From Myxococcales bacterium (GTDB lineage: Bacteria; Myxococcota; Myxococcia; Myxococcales; Myxococcaceae), in contig JAUXRI010000295.1 in assembly GCA_030681895.1 (NCBI GenBank), forward strand, positions 1 to 57,404: 57,404 bases of DNA, written 5' to 3'. The notes under the pieces are model-generated. The model had not been told where the DNA came from, ran no database searches, and was given only the letters and a program-made list of their open reading frames with translations. Shown piece after piece: positions 1-9,830 of the stretch. How positions within the stretch are numbered: position 1 is the first letter of the stretch; each line of letters begins with the position of its first letter. The position numbers and the translations under genes are program-made.

Positions 1-321
1 CGTCAGCTCACCGAGATCGAAGCGAAGACGGTCGAGCTCGAGGTCCACAAGCAGGGGCTGCTCTCGAAGCTGGAGCTCGATCGCGCCGCGAAGTTCAAGG
101 AGATCGAGAACACGCTGTCGCCCGAAGCCATTCAGCTCGCCGTCGCCAACCGCCTGCCGGAGCTCGCCATGGCCTTCCAGCAGAAGATGGGCGAGGTGCA
201 CGTGACGGCCGTCGATGGGGCCAACCCGTTTGGCTACATCGCCGCAGCGGTGGAGGGCGTCATGGGCCTGGCCCGGAGCGCAGGGCTCGAGCTGCCGAAG
301 AAACCGACCGATCCCAGCTGA
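1..321 (+). CDS. SPFH/band-7 family protein, C-terminal end (partial)
   Basis: The frame is open from the first base to a TGA at 319-321, so only about 106 C-terminal residues are present. They form a charged helix (KLELDRAAKFKEIENTLSP) followed by a segment with the motif VANRLPELA and a Gly/Ala-rich tail (AAAVEGVMGLARSAGLELP). This arrangement resembles the end of bacterial flotillin-like or band-7 proteins, which scaffold membrane domains. The SPFH domain itself lies outside the window, so the family call is an inference. No start or promoter can be judged. The next gene begins 44 bases downstream on the same strand. Confidence 0.5.
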   Translation, partial: RQLTEIEAKTVELEVHKQGLLSKLELDRAAKFKEIENTLSPEAIQLAVANRLPELAMAFQQKMGEVHVTAVDGANPFGYIAAAVEGVMGLARSAGLELPKKPTDPS

Positions 322-365
322 ATCCCCCTGAAACCTCCGAGCCTCTGATTACATAGGGCTCGCAC

Positions 366-1919
366 ATGGGACGCACTCTCGTACTCGGTCTGGCAGTTCT
401 GGCGGCGGTCGGGCTGGCCGTGGTCCCAGAGATTCTTCCGACGGGACCCGCCAGCTCGCTCGACGCGTCGGGGTTGCTGGACTCGGGGCAGTGGTTGTTC
501 GCTGGCGGCACCATCTTCCTGGGCGGCTTGCTCACCTCTTTGACGCCCTGCGTGTACCCGTTGATCCCGATCACCGTCGGCGTCTTCGGAGCCCGGCAGG
601 CCGACAGCCGGGGCCGCGCGTTCGTCCTCACCACCGCGTACGTCTTCGGCATGGGCGCGGTCTTCAGCATCCTCGGCGTGATCGCCGCGCTGTCGGGCAA
701 GGCGTTCGGCTCGGCGCTCGGGAATCCGTGGGTGGTGGCAGGGCTCGCGGTCTTCATGGTGGTGCTGGCGACGTCGATGTTCGGAGCCTTCGATCTCGCG
801 CTCCCGTCGGGTCTTGCGCTGAAGCTCAACAACGTCGGCGGCGGTGGCCTCATCGGCGCGCTGCTGATGGGCTCGGTGGCTGGCTTCCTCGCAGCGCCAT
901 GTACGGGCCCGGTGCTGACCGGCGTGCTCGCATGGGTCTCGAAGACGCAGGACCCCGTGCTCGGCGCAGGGTTGCTCTTCATCTACGCCCTCGGCATTGG
1001 CGTGCCGTTCTTCCTGATCGGCGTCTTCACGGTGCGGCTGCCCAAGGGCGGCGTGTGGATGGAGTGGGTGAAGAGCGTCTTCGGCGTGGCGCTCCTCGCG
1101 CTCGCGGCGTCGTACCTGCGCGATGCGTTCCCGTTGATCAACGTCACGCTCCAGGGGATCGCCCTCGTCATCGGCCGGTACGCGGGCATCGCCATCGCAG
1201 CCGGCCTGGCGTTCCTCGGCGTGATGCTCGGCGCGGTGCACCTGTCGTTCAAAGAGAAGGGCGAGTGGCCGCTGAAGGGCTTCGGCGTCGCGGTGCTGGT
1301 CGCGGCGTTCCTGCTGCGCGTCTCTGCGTCCGCAGTCCCGGCGCCGGTCAAGGCCGACCCCCAGCTGGCCGATCAGCGCGCGGTGCTCGAGCAGCAGATC
1401 GCCGCGCTCGACAAGCAGCTGGGCACAGAAGCCGATCAGGCGAAGAAGAACCAGATCGCCGCGTCGCTCGCCGAAGCGCGTGAGGCGCTCGTGAAGCTCA
1501 CCAGTCCGAGCGCCGACTTCGCGTGGGGCCTCGTGTTCCAGGCTGACAAACAGGGCTCACCCGAGGCGTTCGAGGTCGCGCTCGCGAAGGCAAAGCACGA
1601 CTGCAAGCCGGTGATGATCGACTTCTTCGCCGACTGGTGCGCCGCCTGTAAGGAGCTCGACCAGCACACCTACGTCGCGAAAGAGGTCGTCACCGAGTCG
1701 CAGCGCTTCGTGACGATCAAGGTCGACGGCACCAACGACTCCGAGATCACCGACAAGCTCTACGAGAAGTTCGGCGTGAAGGGCCTTCCGACGGTGGCCT
1801 TCGTCAGCCCGACCGGCGACGTGCTCGAGAAGCCACGCGTCACCGGCTTCTTGAAGCCGGAGCAGTTCCTCACCGAGATGCAGAAGGTGGCGATCGCGAC
1901 ATGCTCCGCCTCGCCTTGA
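366..1919 (+). CDS. DsbD-like thiol:disulfide reductase (membrane domain plus thioredoxin)
   Basis: This 517-aa protein should carry electrons across the inner membrane to keep periplasmic thiols reduced. After a short N-terminal hydrophobic segment comes a CcdA/DsbD-beta membrane domain with conserved cysteines in LTPCVYPL (Cys62) and AAPCTGP. A charged coiled-coil-like linker at about 335-375 leads to a C-terminal thioredoxin domain whose active site is WCAAC (Cys425/Cys428), with the cis-Pro in KGLPTV. Compared with E. coli DsbD (about 565 aa) the periplasmic alpha domain that precedes the membrane domain is missing. Its partner would therefore be another protein or the gamma domain acting directly. 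The 3' end overlaps the next gene by 19 bases, so the two are probably cotranscribed. Confidence 0.85.
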   Translation: MGRTLVLGLAVLAAVGLAVVPEILPTGPASSLDASGLLDSGQWLFAGGTIFLGGLLTSLTPCVYPLIPITVGVFGARQADSRGRAFVLTTAYVFGMGAVFSILGVIAALSGKAFGSALGNPWVVAGLAVFMVVLATSMFGAFDLALPSGLALKLNNVGGGGLIGALLMGSVAGFLAAPCTGPVLTGVLAWVSKTQDPVLGAGLLFIYALGIGVPFFLIGVFTVRLPKGGVWMEWVKSVFGVALLALAASYLRDAFPLINVTLQGIALVIGRYAGIAIAAGLAFLGVMLGAVHLSFKEKGEWPLKGFGVAVLVAAFLLRVSASAVPAPVKADPQLADQRAVLEQQIAALDKQLGTEADQAKKNQIAASLAEAREALVKLTSPSADFAWGLVFQADKQGSPEAFEVALAKAKHDCKPVMIDFFADWCAACKELDQHTYVAKEVVTESQRFVTIKVDGTNDSEITDKLYEKFGVKGLPTVAFVSPTGDVLEKPRVTGFLKPEQFLTEMQKVAIATCSASP

Positions 1920-2344
1920 CGCTGGTGCTGGCTGCCGACGGTGGGGTGGCGCCGCGCGACGAGGTGCTCGCGCTCGTGCATCAGCAGGTGGCCGCCTGGA
2001 ACCGTGGAGATCTCGAGACGTTCTGCGCGACCTACGCCGACGACGCGGTGTTCGTGAGCCCTCCGCGCGCTGCGAATCCTGACGCTGGCGTCGCTGCGTC
2101 CGACGGCGTGACGCGCGGCCGGGCCGAAGTGCTCGCGCGCTACAAGAAGCGGTACCCAGACGGGAAAGCGATGGGGCAGCTCTCGATCGATCCGTGGGAC
2201 GTGCGGGAGACGAGGGACTCGGTGTCCATCTCGGCGAAGTGGACGCTCCGCTACCCTGACAAGCCGGCGCTCAGCGGGAACACCGTCATCGTGCTGCTGA
2301 GAACGAAGGCCGGCTGGCGCATCGTGCACGACGCGTCGATGTGA
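1901..2344 (+). CDS. NTF2-like/DUF4440 family exported protein
   Basis: A 147-aa protein with a short hydrophobic N-terminus (MLRLALTLVLAADGG) that may act as a signal peptide. The rest matches the NTF2-like cone fold: an alpha helix (EVLALVHQQVAAWNRGDLE), then FCATYADDAVFVSPP, a GRAEVLARY segment and beta strands ending in GWRIVHDAS. The pattern is typical of SnoaL/DUF4440 proteins with nuclease-like or steroid-isomerase-like pockets. No catalytic set is diagnostic, so substrate and activity are unknown. It starts inside the end of the DsbD-like gene, which suggests translational coupling. Confidence 0.7.
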   Translation: MLRLALTLVLAADGGVAPRDEVLALVHQQVAAWNRGDLETFCATYADDAVFVSPPRAANPDAGVAASDGVTRGRAEVLARYKKRYPDGKAMGQLSIDPWDVRETRDSVSISAKWTLRYPDKPALSGNTVIVLLRTKAGWRIVHDASM

Positions 2345-2387
2345 TCGGCGTTCCGTGTTCCGCGCCGTTCGTGCACGATGCCTGACG

Positions 2388-3365
2388 ATGCGACTGCTCC
2401 TCCTCTGTCTCGTCGTTCTTGGGCTGCGGTGCGCACCAAAGCCCGCGCAGCTCCTGGTGCCGGACCCTGACGGAGATGCCGGCGCCGCCGACGGTGGTGT
2501 CACCGACGCAGGAGCCCTCGACGCCGGCTCGGTCTGCCAACCGTCTTGCTCGTCGTGGACCAACCCCCGCGCGCTCGGGACGATCGTCGCTCCAGTCGTC
2601 GAACTCTCGGGGCTGGTCGCGAGCCGAACGCAGCCCGGCGTGCTCTTCGCCCACAACGACTCCGGCGACTCGGCCCGCTTCTTCGCGCTGTCGTCGACTG
2701 ACGGCAGCCTCCTCCAGGAGTTCTCGGTGCAGGGCGCGACGAACCGCGACTGGGAAGATCTCGCCGTCGGCCCGTGTGCGAGTGGCTCGTGCCTCTTCAT
2801 CGGCGACATCGGCGACAACAACCGCGTGCGCACTGACTACGCGCTCTACGTCCTCCCCGAGCCCATCGTCGTGCCCGGCGGCCCCGTCGTGACCGTCATG
2901 GCGCAGCGCCTGCCGTGGCAGTACCCGATGGGCGTGAAGCACAACTCCGAGTCGCTGATCGTCGACCCCACGTCGGGGCGGCCGTACGTGATCACGAAGG
3001 CGCCGGGTTCGTTTCAGGTGAGCACCGCCTTCCGATTCCCGATGCCGCTGACGCCGGGAACGCAGGCGACGCTCGAAGAGGTCGCGACGCTCCCGATTCC
3101 CGGGCCGACCGACAGCCAGCTCACCGGCGCCGACGTCAGCCCGTGTGGCGATGCCGTGCTGCTGCGCATGTACAACCGCCTCGTGCTGATGCGCACCGAC
3201 GGTGGCTCGCTCGAGTCGGCCTTCACCGGAATGCCCACCGCGGTGCCAGTCGCGCAGGAAGGCCAGGGCGAAGCCGTCGCGTTCGCCGCCGACGGGCGCT
3301 CGTACTTCACCGCGAGCGAGGCCATCGCCGGGGATCCGCCTCTGTTTCAGTCGACCTGTCGATGA
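2388..3365 (+). CDS. Exported beta-propeller-like lipoprotein of unknown function
   Basis: About 325 aa from the ATG at 2388. I chose this start because an uninterrupted signal peptide follows (MRLLLLCLVVLGLRC). Cys15 could be lipidated, although LGLRC departs from a canonical lipobox. An Asp/Gly/Ala-rich linker follows, as in many myxobacterial lipoproteins. The body contains repeated strand motifs such as LFAHNDSGDSARFFAL, NRDWEDLAVGPC and LFIGDIGDNN. This signature is shared by an uncharacterised group of secreted propeller proteins. Its stop overlaps the next start as ATGA. No enzymatic residues are evident. Confidence 0.6.
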   Translation: MRLLLLCLVVLGLRCAPKPAQLLVPDPDGDAGAADGGVTDAGALDAGSVCQPSCSSWTNPRALGTIVAPVVELSGLVASRTQPGVLFAHNDSGDSARFFALSSTDGSLLQEFSVQGATNRDWEDLAVGPCASGSCLFIGDIGDNNRVRTDYALYVLPEPIVVPGGPVVTVMAQRLPWQYPMGVKHNSESLIVDPTSGRPYVITKAPGSFQVSTAFRFPMPLTPGTQATLEEVATLPIPGPTDSQLTGADVSPCGDAVLLRMYNRLVLMRTDGGSLESAFTGMPTAVPVAQEGQGEAVAFAADGRSYFTASEAIAGDPPLFQSTCR

Positions 3366-3937
3366 GCTGGAAACGACGCGTCGGCTGGGCGCTCGCCCGG
3401 CTCGTCTCGCAGGTGGGCTCGTGGAGCCACGCCCCTCGTCGGCCGGTCGACCAGACCGAACGCCAGGTGCTCGCCGAGGTGTTTGGAGCCGCCCTCGACC
3501 TCGACGCCATCGAGATTCGCGAAGACCTGCACGGCCTCATCAACCTCAGCCGCCGGGCCTTCGTGATCGAGAACACCATGCACCTGCCGATGCCGGCTCA
3601 CACCGCGCCGATGCAGCTCATCGTCCACGAGGCCACGCACGTCTGGCAGTTCCAGAACGGTGGGCACGCGTACATCACCGACTCGCTCCACGCGCAGACG
3701 CTCGGAGACGGCTACCAGCTCGAGAAGGGTCTGCTGCAGGGCAAGGCGTGGCCGCAGCTCAACTGCGAACAGCAGGCGACGCTCGTCGAACAGGCGTGGG
3801 CGCAGCGGTGCTTCGACGGCAGGCCGTTTATCATTCGAGGCAGAGATTGGACGCCAGCGTTCGAGGCGGCGAGATCGCAGTGGCGCGCAGGGCAGGGCGC
3901 GGCGTTCACGGCTTCCGGCGGAACACCCGATCGATGA
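3362..3937 (+). CDS. HExxH-containing putative zinc metallopeptidase
   Basis: A 191-aa protein starting at the ATG that overlaps the upstream stop (ATGA, 3362-3365), which argues for translational coupling. It contains HEATHVWQ with His89, Glu90 and His93 forming an HExxH zinc site. The preceding segment (NTMHLP) and following helices are like those in small DUF4157-type or Gram-negative toxin-associated metallopeptidase domains. A third ligand is not obvious. No clear signal peptide is present: the N-terminus is basic, then amphipathic. The last 32 bases overlap the convergent gene on the minus strand. Function is unknown beyond probable metal binding. Confidence 0.6.
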   Translation: MSWKRRVGWALARLVSQVGSWSHAPRRPVDQTERQVLAEVFGAALDLDAIEIREDLHGLINLSRRAFVIENTMHLPMPAHTAPMQLIVHEATHVWQFQNGGHAYITDSLHAQTLGDGYQLEKGLLQGKAWPQLNCEQQATLVEQAWAQRCFDGRPFIIRGRDWTPAFEAARSQWRAGQGAAFTASGGTPDR

Positions 3938-4397
3938 CCATCGGCTCCTGGCCGTCGGGCAGCAGCGAGATCCGGTAGAGCATCAAGCCGTCTTCTCTGA
4001 GCTGGCGCTCCAGCATCATGCCCATCTTCTTCGACGCGTCCGTCATGCGGCCCGTGGAGCGGAAGACCCCGTTGTCGAGCACCGTCGTGTACGAGAACCC
4101 GTCTCCGAAGAAGTCATCCGTCGTGGGCGTCTTGCCGTCGAGCACGAGCTGGAACCGCTTCTTCGAGATGCTCGCGTCGATCTCGACGAACAGGGTGCCC
4201 GAGTTCACCCGAATGCGATGAATCGGGCGCACCGACTTCCCGGCTTTGCGCACGAACCAGCTGACGCCGAGCTTCTCGAGGATCGGCCCGGTGTCGGTCG
4301 ACTGCTCGAGATCGAGTTGCCACACGCCCTCGAGCGGGTGCGACGAGACGCCTGCGTCGGGGACCTGCATCAGCACCATCAAGACCAATGCGCTCAC
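3906..4397 (-). CDS. Small hypothetical protein, lipocalin-like beta-rich
   Basis: A 163-aa protein with a short hydrophobic N-terminus (MSALVLMVLMQVPDAG) that may be a signal peptide. The motif HPLEGVWQLDLEQS followed by alternating strands is typical of small lipocalin-like or DUF1579-like barrels that bind hydrophobic ligands, but there is no firm family assignment. It lies one base after the stop of plsB on the same strand and is probably cotranscribed with it. A role near phospholipid synthesis is possible but only inferred from position. Its 3' end overlaps the convergent HExxH gene by 32 bases. Confidence 0.55.
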   Translation of the reverse strand: MSALVLMVLMQVPDAGVSSHPLEGVWQLDLEQSTDTGPILEKLGVSWFVRKAGKSVRPIHRIRVNSGTLFVEIDASISKKRFQLVLDGKTPTTDDFFGDGFSYTTVLDNGVFRSTGRMTDASKKMGMMLERQLREDGLMLYRISLLPDGQEPMVIDRVFRRKP

Positions 4398-4398
4398 G

Positions 4399-6966
4399 TC
4401 ACCGCACCTCGGGAAGGAAGAGCTTCAGCTGCGTCACCAGATCGGTCGTCGGCTTGCCGGGGACCAGGCGCTTGTTCTGCTCGGTGAGGAAGCCCTGCTC
4501 CAACAGGTACGTCAGCGCGTTCTCGAGCGCCGACTTCGACACGGCCTCGGCCGAGATGATCGTCCCGCCCAGGAAATCGGCGCGGCCGTTCTCGAGCGCC
4601 TTCTTGAGGAAGTCCTTCTTGTCCTGACCGTCCTTCGGGGCATCGGCCGTCTGGCGCGCGGCGAGCAGGTACGACTCGAGGACGTCGAGCAGGAGATCGG
4701 CGAGGAACTGCACCGACGGCCTGACATGCGCCTCTGGTGCGACCGAGACCGTCTGCTCCTGTCGAACGAGGAGCCCCAGCGTCGTCAGGTGCACCACCGT
4801 CGCGTCGAAGATGTTCTCGAACGTCTGACCGACCGGGTAGATGAACTCCATCTTGAGCAGTCGCGAGAGCACCAGGGCCCGCTCGCGAATCAGGCTCACG
4901 CTCGGCGCCACCTGATCGGCGGCTTTGCCCGACTCGACCGACAAGAGCGCGGCGCAGACGATCGTGCGGCCGGCGATCAGGTTCATCAGCGTGTTCTTGT
5001 AGAAGGTCAGCTCGGTGCGGCGGTCTTCCTCGACCTGGTAGATCGGCTCGCCGCGCGCCTCGACGATGCGCACGAACCCCTCGGACGCGAACATGCGCAT
5101 CGCGTCTTGAATGGGCCCCAGCACGGTCGGCGATGACGGCGAGTCCTTGAGCTGCACCGAGAGCGGCGCCTTCAGGTCGGTCGCCATCTGGCGCAGCAGC
5201 ATCACGCGATCTGTGATCTCCCGCACCGAGATGCCGCGACGGCGGTGGGCGAGCAGGGCCGAGGCGAGCAGGGCGTGCGGCGTCACGGTCGAGACGCGCG
5301 AGATGCCGTGCATGACGCGGTGGCCGAGCGCGCGAACGAGCGTCTTCTTCTGCTCGTCAGTGGCCGTGAGCCGATCGATGCCGCGCTCCTTCATCAACTG
5401 GGCGACCGACACCGGCTCGTCGAAGGTGAGGTGAATGCGGCCGTAGTTTTCGGCCAGCACGCTCGGGGCAGACAACAACGCCTTCAGGTCCTCTGGCTTC
5501 TTCTCGCCGCCGGCCAGCTCCGCCCGGTAGCTCGCGCCCTCGACGACCTTCTCGTAGTCGATGGCCACCGGCACGAAGAGCAGATCGTTGCGTGCGCCCT
5601 CGATGACGGCGTCGACCAGCCAGGTGAAGAGGCCCAGCTTCGGCGTCAGGAGCTTGCCGGTGCGCGAGCGGCCGCCCTCGGGGAAGAACTCGTGGTGAAT
5701 GCCGTCGTGCACCAGCTTCTTCAGGTACGCCTTGAAGACGGCCGTGTAGAGCTTGTCGCCCTTGAAAGTGCGGCGAAGGAAGAAGGCACCACCGCGGCGA
5801 AGGAACGGCCCGAGCGGGAAGAACGACAGGTTCGCGCCCGCGGCCACCAGCGGCACCGTGTAGCCACGCTGGAAGAGCACGTAGCTCATGATCAGGTAGT
5901 CGACGTGGCTCTTGTGTGACGGCGTCAACACCATCGGCGCGTGCGCGGCGGCCTTCATCGCGCGCTCCAGGCCGACCTCGTCGACCTCGACCCCGTCGTA
6001 GATGCGGTTGAACACCCAGTGGAGGATCGGCGCCGTGAAGCCCACCACGCTCGGGCTGTAGCGCGCCGCGATGGACGCGAAGTTGCGCTTCGCGATGCGG
6101 TTGAGCGTGTCGGTGCTCTTGTTCTGTTCCTTCGCGATCTCGGTCACCGACTGCTGGAAGACCTTGTCGCGCATCGCCTCGTCGATGAGGCGGTCGGTCG
6201 GCTTTCGCGGCGGCCCGAAGACGGAGCGGGTCTCTCGCGCGAGGTGGTGGTGAATCGTGCTGCGCACCTTGCGGGCGATCACTTCGGTCGTCTCGTTCGG
6301 GTGATCGGCGACGAACGCCTTGAGATCGATCGCCTCACCGACCCTGAACTGCGCGCGTTTGTAGTTGCGGAAGAACGCGCCCACCGAGTGCAGGAAGCCC
6401 GGGGCCTCAGGGCTTCCGAAGATGCGATCGAAGACGCTCGGTGTGATCTTCTGCAGCCACTTCTCCCAGACGAACAGCTCGGGCACGAGGAAGACGGGCG
6501 TCTCTGACTTGCGCGCCATCTCGACCAGCGCGGGGAAGGGATCTTCTCCGGTCTGCTTGCCGCGCGCCGAGTTGAACGAGCTCTCTTTCAGGAAGACGAG
6601 GCCCGAGCCCCCTTGCCGACGCGCATAGGTGAAGCGCACGTCGAAGTCGCCGCGCTGGGCCGCGAGCGTGAACGGGCGCGTGAACCACGGCCGCAGGTTC
6701 ACCACCGCGCGCACGGGAGGCAGGCCGCGCCGCACCATCGCCCAGTGAAGGTAGAGGAAGTTCACCCACGCGGTCGTGCGCATGACGTGCACGACGAAGC
6801 CCTTCTGGTGAAGCGCCTGCAGCTCGTCCACGGCGCCTTGCGCGAAGCGCACCGGCTCGAAGTAGCGGCGGCTCATCCACCGGCCGGCAGGCCCGAACTC
6901 GCGATGGAGCTGTGGGGTGACCTCGGCCTCGGGTTTGGCGATCAGGGCGTCCACCGCGCGGACCAT
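4399..6966 (-). CDS. plsB: Glycerol-3-phosphate acyltransferase PlsB
   Basis: An 855-aa protein, slightly longer than E. coli PlsB (807 aa). It should catalyse the first acylation of glycerol-3-phosphate for phospholipid synthesis at the inner membrane. Acyltransferase block I is SHKSHVDYLIMSYVL (the HX4D catalytic pair), and block III is FFPEGGRSRTGKLL. The long C-terminal helical region typical of PlsB is present. The start at 6966 precedes a conserved-looking N-terminal region with LRPWFTRPF. It is transcribed away from the DUF4124 gene, with which it shares a 79-bp intergenic region. The lipocalin-like gene follows after one base. Confidence 0.9.
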   Translation of the reverse strand: MVRAVDALIAKPEAEVTPQLHREFGPAGRWMSRRYFEPVRFAQGAVDELQALHQKGFVVHVMRTTAWVNFLYLHWAMVRRGLPPVRAVVNLRPWFTRPFTLAAQRGDFDVRFTYARRQGGSGLVFLKESSFNSARGKQTGEDPFPALVEMARKSETPVFLVPELFVWEKWLQKITPSVFDRIFGSPEAPGFLHSVGAFFRNYKRAQFRVGEAIDLKAFVADHPNETTEVIARKVRSTIHHHLARETRSVFGPPRKPTDRLIDEAMRDKVFQQSVTEIAKEQNKSTDTLNRIAKRNFASIAARYSPSVVGFTAPILHWVFNRIYDGVEVDEVGLERAMKAAAHAPMVLTPSHKSHVDYLIMSYVLFQRGYTVPLVAAGANLSFFPLGPFLRRGGAFFLRRTFKGDKLYTAVFKAYLKKLVHDGIHHEFFPEGGRSRTGKLLTPKLGLFTWLVDAVIEGARNDLLFVPVAIDYEKVVEGASYRAELAGGEKKPEDLKALLSAPSVLAENYGRIHLTFDEPVSVAQLMKERGIDRLTATDEQKKTLVRALGHRVMHGISRVSTVTPHALLASALLAHRRRGISVREITDRVMLLRQMATDLKAPLSVQLKDSPSSPTVLGPIQDAMRMFASEGFVRIVEARGEPIYQVEEDRRTELTFYKNTLMNLIAGRTIVCAALLSVESGKAADQVAPSVSLIRERALVLSRLLKMEFIYPVGQTFENIFDATVVHLTTLGLLVRQEQTVSVAPEAHVRPSVQFLADLLLDVLESYLLAARQTADAPKDGQDKKDFLKKALENGRADFLGGTIISAEAVSKSALENALTYLLEQGFLTEQNKRLVPGKPTTDLVTQLKLFLPEVR

Positions 6967-7045
6967 AGCGGCAACCCCTCGACTGGCTGAGGGCCTTTTG
7001 TCGGTGCCCGTTGCTTTGGACGCGGCACGTCGTCACGATATCAAA

Positions 7046-7672
7046 ATGATCCGGTCGCTCGTGTTCTCCACCGTCTTCATCGGCAGCGTCACCTTCGCGC
7101 AGGTTGACACCGGCGGCGTGTGGACGGGCTACGTCGGCGGCTGGAAGCCCAACTCGACGTCAGCCCCGGGCTTCGCGAACACCCCACGGAACCTCGACTG
7201 GCCCCGGTCGCGGCAGCGGTCCCCGGTCGTCGTAGTGCCGTACTTCGTCAACACGGGCATGGCGGTCCGGCAGGAGCAGGAGAGCCGCAGCGCTGCCGCA
7301 GAGCAGGCCGAGCAGCGCCGCGCGTGGGAAGCGGAGCAGGCGCGTCAGCAGCTCCAGGCGCAGGTCGAGAACGAGCGTCGGGTCGCGGCCGAGCGTGAGG
7401 TGCTCTTCCATCAACAGCTCGAAGCGGAGCGAAAACTCTCGGCCGAGCGTGAGGCGCTCGCGCAGGAACGGTTGAAGCTGGAGCGGGAAAAGACTGCCCA
7501 GGTCGCCGTCGTGCTGCCGCCGCCAGCTCCGCCCGAGCCGCGCCCAGAGGCTCCGCGCACCCCGGGCAACGACATCTACCGGTGGACCGACGCGGACGGC
7601 GTCGTGCACTACTCGACCACCGTGCCCGACGCCGCGAAGGCCCACGCAAAGAAGGTCGGCGGCCCGCGGTAG
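7046..7672 (+). CDS. DUF4124 domain exported protein with coiled coil
   Basis: About 208 aa from the ATG at 7046, chosen because it begins a clean signal peptide (MIRSLVFSTVFIGSVTFAQ). A central Glu/Arg/Gln-rich stretch (about 75-155) is predicted to be a long coiled coil. A Pro-rich linker (VVLPPPAPPEPRPEAP) leads to a C-terminal DUF4124 domain with IYRWTDADGVVHYSTTVPD. DUF4124 domains are periplasmic and of unknown role, often at the N-terminus; here the domain is C-terminal after the coiled coil. The gene is divergent from plsB. Confidence 0.7.
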   Translation: MIRSLVFSTVFIGSVTFAQVDTGGVWTGYVGGWKPNSTSAPGFANTPRNLDWPRSRQRSPVVVVPYFVNTGMAVRQEQESRSAAAEQAEQRRAWEAEQARQQLQAQVENERRVAAEREVLFHQQLEAERKLSAEREALAQERLKLEREKTAQVAVVLPPPAPPEPRPEAPRTPGNDIYRWTDADGVVHYSTTVPDAAKAHAKKVGGPR

Positions 7673-7727
7673 CTGGGTCGGCTGAATGACCATGGAGCCG
7701 CTCGCCTTTCGGCGCGCAGACTCCCGT

Positions 7728-8813
7728 ATGAAAATCCAACCGCCCTCCATCGGTGGCGCTCCGAAGCTCATCGACGTCGTGAAGACGCCATCGAGCGGCG
7801 GCACGATCTCCGTCCCGATCCCCAACCTCCCATCGTCGAGCTTCACGCCCGCCAACGGCGTCGAGCGGCGCTTCTCGGTGCGCTTTCTCCAGAGCATCGG
7901 CGCGAAGCTCACCCTGGCCGGGGTCGACGCCCCGCTGGTGAAGGAGCTCGCGCATCGCTTCGCGCACATGGATCGCACCGGGCTCGATCGTGAAGGTCGC
8001 GTCGTGGAGCGCCTGCTCGAGTCGGCAAACCCCAAAGAGGGGATGGCGCTGTACGGCCTGATGGCGCAGTTGGGCTCGATCGTCGCGCCCAACGGCTCGA
8101 GCGTCTCAGCCAACGACGCGGGCTCGTGGACCGTGCGGCCCCGCGGTCGAGAGCCGTTCGAGCTGCTCGCGAAGGCCGGGCAACGCGCCGAGCTGGGCGA
8201 CGGGTTCACGGCGAAGGTGAAGGACTCGAACACCGTCGAGGTGGCTGGCCAGGAGCTCAGCCGCGAGAGCTCTCAGCGGTCGCAGCAACGCTCCCAGGAG
8301 TTCGCCATCGCGCTGGGCCCGGCTTCGTCGATGCTGGCAGCCGCGCACAACCCAGCCCCGCTCATCGGCGTGCTCGGCTGGTACTGCGCGCAGAACACGT
8401 CGGATCAGCTCGGCGCCTTCGGGAACTTCTTCGATCGGATCGGGGCCCCGCAGCTCGGTGAGGCCTGTCACGTCGCGTCGCGGGGCACCGGGGCAGGGGC
8501 CGACGCGTTCGCGCTGCTGGCGTTGCCGACTGGCCGCCCGCTCACCTCGGCGGCGGGCACGTTGCTCACGATGAACGCCATGCCGCGGCCAGCCCATGCC
8601 CAGGTGCTCGCGTTGCTCGAGAAGACCGGCCGCTCCGCCGCGCCGAGCAGTCGCAGCGACCCGTTGCTCGAGAAGGCCGCCATTCTCGGGTTCGTCGGCC
8701 TCCAGGGCGCCACCTTCATGGCGCGCACCGACCAGGCGCTCTCGGCCGTCACCGCGTTCGCGGCGCGAATTCAGGGTGTTGCCCGCGAGGTCATCATCGC
8801 GACTCAGGGCTGA
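7728..8813 (+). CDS. Hypothetical protein of unknown function
   Basis: About 361 aa if the ATG at 7728 is used (MKIQPPSIGGAPK); an in-frame ATG at 7686 would add 14 residues with no better support. There is no signal peptide or membrane segment. The first third is Ser/Pro/Gly-rich, and the remainder is a helix-rich soluble domain with Ala/Leu-rich segments (ALLALPTGRPLTSAAGTLL). I do not recognise a family. It lies 55 bases after the DUF4124 gene and 47 bases before accA on the same strand, so it may share a transcript with either. Confidence 0.55.
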   Translation: MKIQPPSIGGAPKLIDVVKTPSSGGTISVPIPNLPSSSFTPANGVERRFSVRFLQSIGAKLTLAGVDAPLVKELAHRFAHMDRTGLDREGRVVERLLESANPKEGMALYGLMAQLGSIVAPNGSSVSANDAGSWTVRPRGREPFELLAKAGQRAELGDGFTAKVKDSNTVEVAGQELSRESSQRSQQRSQEFAIALGPASSMLAAAHNPAPLIGVLGWYCAQNTSDQLGAFGNFFDRIGAPQLGEACHVASRGTGAGADAFALLALPTGRPLTSAAGTLLTMNAMPRPAHAQVLALLEKTGRSAAPSSRSDPLLEKAAILGFVGLQGATFMARTDQALSAVTAFAARIQGVAREVIIATQG

Positions 8814-8860
8814 CGAAGCGCTTGCCGCCGGGAGCGTTCCGCGCGAAATCGGGCAGCACC

Positions 8861-9826
<966 letters not shown>

Positions 9827-9830
9827 TGAC

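Noticed and set aside
234..1241. A 335-codon minus-strand frame over the DsbD-like gene
   Set aside because: It is Glu/Arg/His-rich without motifs and sits opposite the conserved DsbD-like coding region.
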